A stretch of DNA of 64,000 nt from Hymenobacter nivis (GTDB taxonomy: Bacteria > Bacteroidota > Bacteroidia > Cytophagales > Hymenobacteraceae): contig NZ_CP029145.1 in the NCBI RefSeq assembly GCF_003149515.1, positions 744,001 through 808,000 of the forward strand, read 5' to 3'. A program made the position numbers and the translations under genes. The stretch's first letter is position 1; the number at the start of each line of letters is the position of its first letter. The notes under the pieces were generated by a model, which saw only the letters and a program-made list of their open reading frames with translations, was not told the DNA's origin and searched no databases. Shown piece after piece: positions 61,331 through 64,000 of the stretch.

Positions 61331-61476
61331 GGCGGTGGTCCAAAGCGAGATGATTTCGGTATTTCACTCAATTTGTGGTGTATGAATATTCGTCCTTCCA
61401 GCTTTCCTGACGTGTTTTTAAGCTGACTTAATTAACAAACTAAAGGTCCGGCATCATCCTGCTTTGGACCACCGCC
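61331..61476. repeat. 146-bp inverted-repeat element, copy 2 (MITE-like)
   Basis: The same 146-bp length as 31475-31620, with perfect ends ggcggtggtccaaagc and gctttggaccaccgcc and only a few internal differences. This copy lies in an intergenic region and does not break a gene. The rest of 61233-61582 holds the OmpA terminator and nothing else I can name. Confidence 0.88.
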
Positions 61477-61582
61477 CGTTCAGTAAATGCCTGAAAATGC
61501 ACACCGCCCGAATTAAAATTATCATCGATAACCATAACCTCAATATCACCCTAGATTAGACCACCACCATAAATTCTTTCAG

Positions 61583-62980
61583 TTACAAACTATACTTGGC
61601 TAGCAAATAAATCAGCGCGGCCATGCTGCCGGCTCCTAGTTCCAGCTCGCGGCGGTTCACCTTGTCGAACGTATCGGCGGTAGTGTGGTGGATGTCGAAG
61701 TAGCGCTGCGAGTCGCAGTCGTAGCCGATAAGGGCTTTGGGGTGCACGGCGGCTTCGAGGGGCTCGATGTCGGTACCCGCGTGGCCGGGCATAATGTCGG
61801 CGGCGTGGTAGGGGCGCAGCAGGGGGGCCCAGGCCGCGATTTTGCGCTGCACCTCGGAGCTGCCCTGCATGGCAAAGCCGCGGGGCGTGAAGCCGCCGCC
61901 GTCGCTCTCAATGGCCGCCAAGTGGGTTTCCTTGTTTGCCTGGGCCAGGCGGGCGTACTCGTTGCCGCCGCGGGTGCCATTTTCCTCGTTCATGAAGAGC
62001 ACGGCGCGTACGGTGCGCTCGGGCTTGAGGCCGGCGGCGTGCAGCAGACGCAGGGCCTCCATGCTCTGCGTCACGCCGGTGCCGTCGTCGTGGGCCCCCT
62101 GGGCGAGGTCCCACGAGTCGAGATGGCCGCCGACGGTGATGATTTCCTGCGGGAATTTCGAGCCCCGGATTTCGCCCACCACGTTGTAGCTTTTTACGTC
62201 GGGCAGCATCTGGCAGCCCATTTCCAGCTCAAATTTCAGGCTTGGGTCGGCCTTCAGCAACAGGCTGAGGCGGTCGGCAGCCAGGGTGCTGAGGGCCGCG
62301 CCGGGCACCTGCGGCGCCCCCGCTGCGTACTGCGTAGTGCCGGTGTGGGGGTTGTCGTCGCGGGCGCTGGTGAGGGAGCGCACCAGGGCCCCCACGGCGC
62401 CGCGGCGGCCGGCCTCGGCGGGGCCGCTGCGGCGCTGGTCGCCGGCGGCGCCGTAGGCCTGGCCCGGCTCAATGAGGGCATCATCGAAGGGCCGGTTGAA
62501 GAACACGAACTTGCCCTTTACAGCGGCGTCAGGCAGCTTTTTCAGCTCGTCGAGACTGTGCACCTCCACCACGCCGGCACGCAGCTTGCCGCTGGTGCCC
62601 ACCGAGTTGCCCAGCGCGCACACGGCCACGGGCACGCTCTTGCCCTTGTTGCCAATGATTTCGCCACGCTCCTTGGGGCCCCGCACCCAGTGCGGCACCA
62701 TCACTTCCTGCAAGTACACCTTGTCGAAGCCCGCTTTTTCCATCGTGCGCTGGCCCCACTCCACGGCCAGTTGGGCCTGGGGCGAGCCCGAAAGCCGCCC
62801 GCCAATGGTGCCGGTGAGGTAGCGCAAATTCTCGTAGCACTGCCCGCGCAGCAGGGCCTCGTCAAAGATGCGGCGGATATTGAGCGAGTCGGTTTTGGGC
62901 CCCGCGGGCGCGATTTGGGCACGGGCGGCGGGGCCACCAGCCAGCAGGCCGGCCAGGAGCAAAGCAGAAAAATAGCGCAT
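61583..62980 (-). CDS. Secreted M28-family zinc peptidase
   Basis: A 465-residue protein from ATG 62980 (signal peptide RYFSALLLAGLLAGGPAARA); the frame to 63064 adds 28 unlikely residues. Zinc-binding motifs are EIITVGGHLDSWDLAQGAHD (His, Asp and the second Asp), LFMNEENGTRGG (catalytic Glu and metal Glu), IESDGGG (Asp) and HHTTADTFDKV (His). A PA-like domain precedes the catalytic domain (GKFVFFNRPFDD). Such enzymes are broad aminopeptidases or carboxypeptidases of the periplasm. The gene appears alone. Confidence 0.93.
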   Translation of the reverse strand: MRYFSALLLAGLLAGGPAARAQIAPAGPKTDSLNIRRIFDEALLRGQCYENLRYLTGTIGGRLSGSPQAQLAVEWGQRTMEKAGFDKVYLQEVMVPHWVRGPKERGEIIGNKGKSVPVAVCALGNSVGTSGKLRAGVVEVHSLDELKKLPDAAVKGKFVFFNRPFDDALIEPGQAYGAAGDQRRSGPAEAGRRGAVGALVRSLTSARDDNPHTGTTQYAAGAPQVPGAALSTLAADRLSLLLKADPSLKFELEMGCQMLPDVKSYNVVGEIRGSKFPQEIITVGGHLDSWDLAQGAHDDGTGVTQSMEALRLLHAAGLKPERTVRAVLFMNEENGTRGGNEYARLAQANKETHLAAIESDGGGFTPRGFAMQGSSEVQRKIAAWAPLLRPYHAADIMPGHAGTDIEPLEAAVHPKALIGYDCDSQRYFDIHHTTADTFDKVNRRELELGAGSMAALIYLLAKYSL

Positions 62981-63027
62981 CGGTTGAACAGTAAAAAGGC
63001 GAGGCAATCGGCCAAAAGTACCCACTA

Positions 63028-63265
63028 TTACCGCTTGGGCCACACGCCGGGCCACAGCCCGCACTGCCGTAGCATCCGGGCCACGGGCGAATCGGGCTGC
63101 AGCAGCGGGATGAGTTCAGCGTAGGGAATGGTGGTGTCAATCGGGCCGTATATATAGCGCACTATTTCATAAGTCCTGTGCTGAAATAACAGCCCTTCCT
63201 CAACCATACCAAGCCCATGATTGGGCAACGGCACCAGCAGCGGATTGACTTCGGACGTGTTTATT
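63028..63265 (-). pseudogene. Hypothetical gene 3' fragment cut by IS630-like element
   Basis: The minus frame ending at 63028 encodes INTSEVNPLLVPLPNHGLGM, VEEGLLFQHRTYEIVRYIYG and PDSPVARMLRQCGLWPGVWP. It looks like real coding sequence, but its 5' side runs straight into the end of the IS630-like element at 63266, so the original start is lost. No family is recognised. Confidence 0.55.
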
Positions 63266-64000
63266 AGAGCAAATCCCATGTCATTGTGCATGATACCCAC
63301 AATGGTCAAACTAGTTTTTGGCATCCTGTTCGGTTATCCACCCGGCCGCGGCCCGGATGGCGTCCTCGAGCAAGTCGCGGGTACGCGCCTGGGCCGTGCG
63401 CAACCAGGTTTTGAGTTTACTAAAGGCTAACCCAATCGGGTTGAAGTCCGGAGAATAGGGCAGCAGGCACAGCAGACATGCCCAGTATTTTTGAACAATT
63501 TCGTCTAAGCCCGCTACTTTGTGGACCGAGAGGTTATCGCACACCACTACGTCGCCGGGCTGCAGCGCGGGGCGGGGCACTTGGTCGAGGCAAGCGGCAA
63601 ACACGTCCCCGTTGACGGCCCCGTCCACGCTCCGTAGGCGCCCAGCCCGTCGGGGGTGAGCGCGGCGATGAGCGTCACGTTGGGCCCGGCGTGCAGCGGC
63701 CCGGCTTGGTCCACGCGCCGGCCGGCCGGGCCACGGCCGTAGCGGCGGCAATAGGGCAGGTTCGTACGGGTTTCATCGACGAAGACAAAACGCATCATCT
63801 CTTCGCGCTGAACGTGTTCTGTAAACGAGCGCCGTAACTCAACGACGCGCTCCGTGCCGCGTTCGGCGGCGTGAATGCTTTTTTTACGGTCCCAGCCCCG
63901 CCCGATGACGGCGCCCCCAGGGCCGATTGACTCAGCTTCGAGCCCCCGGCCGCCACTAGAGCCGTGCAGCGTTCGTTCAGTTCCACATCGGGCTGCGCCA
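63266..64000 (-). mobile_element. IS630-family element, second copy, frameshifted and cut by window end
   Basis: The left end (agagc at 63266, gtgcatgat further in) resembles the end of the IS630 at 41822. The transposase is in pieces: MMRFVFVDETRTNLPYCRRY, then after a frameshift VNGDVFAACLDQVPRPALQP and LLPYSPDFNPIGLAFSKLKT to the stop at 63311. A further N-terminal piece lies at about 63795-63986 in another frame. Sequence similarity to the first copy is clear but the two are well diverged. Confidence 0.78.

Overview
The window looks like a chromosomal segment of a GC-rich Bacteroidota bacterium, most likely Hymenobacter or a close relative in Cytophagales. The grounds are: SusC/SusD-type outer-membrane uptake genes, a type IX secretion sorting tail, -7 boxes of the form TAnnTTTG with no clear Shine-Dalgarno sites, an MlaEFD operon without MlaBC, and many palindromic dispersed repeats. 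I saw no tRNA, rRNA, CRISPR array or phage module.

Layout. 0-3 kb: phosphoketolase (cut by the window edge) and class I fructose-bisphosphate aldolase. 3-8.3 kb: a YtxH/CsbD stress protein, a STAS-like gene broken by a 135-bp repeat, a bestrophin and a P-type cation ATPase. 8.4-11.1 kb: mlaE-mlaF-mlaD lipid transport operon. 11.4-25.7 kb: a phosphonate/organophosphate cluster with an FAD oxidoreductase of the phosphonate-associated type, an XRE-cupin regulator, a PhnX-like C-P hydrolase, two secreted alkaline-phosphatase-superfamily hydrolases, SusD, SusC, a PhnZ-type HD oxygenase and an organophosphate antiporter-like MFS carrier. An IS with a frameshifted transposase and palindromic repeats sit inside it. 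25.9-31.9 kb: accessory and decayed DNA (IS4-like wreck, intact IS, orphan HigA antitoxin, broken lipoprotein gene, Imm51-like protein, IS1-like remnant cut by a 146-bp repeat). 31.9-36.2 kb: a secreted coiled-coil protein and a 1250-residue nuclease-helicase carrying two in-frame repeat insertions. 36.2-48.4 kb: propeller protein, alkaline phosphatase pseudogene, rhamnose mutarotase, M20 peptidase, IS630, DUF2809 remnant, DUF2236 protein, Gfo/Idh oxidoreductase, MMPL exporter and a tiny Cys/Met-rich secreted protein. 48.4-50.1 kb: an IS5 wreck holding a second copy of the 135-bp repeat. 50.2-63 kb: conserved chromosomal genes (lutA-like, dapA, polysaccharide deacetylase, lactonase, ligA, S8 peptidase, OmpA lipoprotein, M28 peptidase). 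The window ends in a second IS630-like copy.

The most interesting unit is the 11.4-25.7 kb cluster. The parts fit a pathway that captures a phosphonate or phosphonate ester at the outer membrane (SusCD), trims it outside the cytoplasm (two AP-superfamily hydrolases), imports it (OPA-type MFS) and breaks the C-P bond by one or both of two chemistries (PhnZ oxidation, or FAD oxidation followed by a PhnX-like hydrolase). Dedicating SusCD to phosphonates is my inference.

The region is also decaying. At least ten coding regions are broken, many by a single in-frame TAG or TGA, and at least four classes of small inverted-repeat elements are present, some nested in other genes or IS. Coordinates of starts are my choices; where a TTG or GTG start is used I say so.
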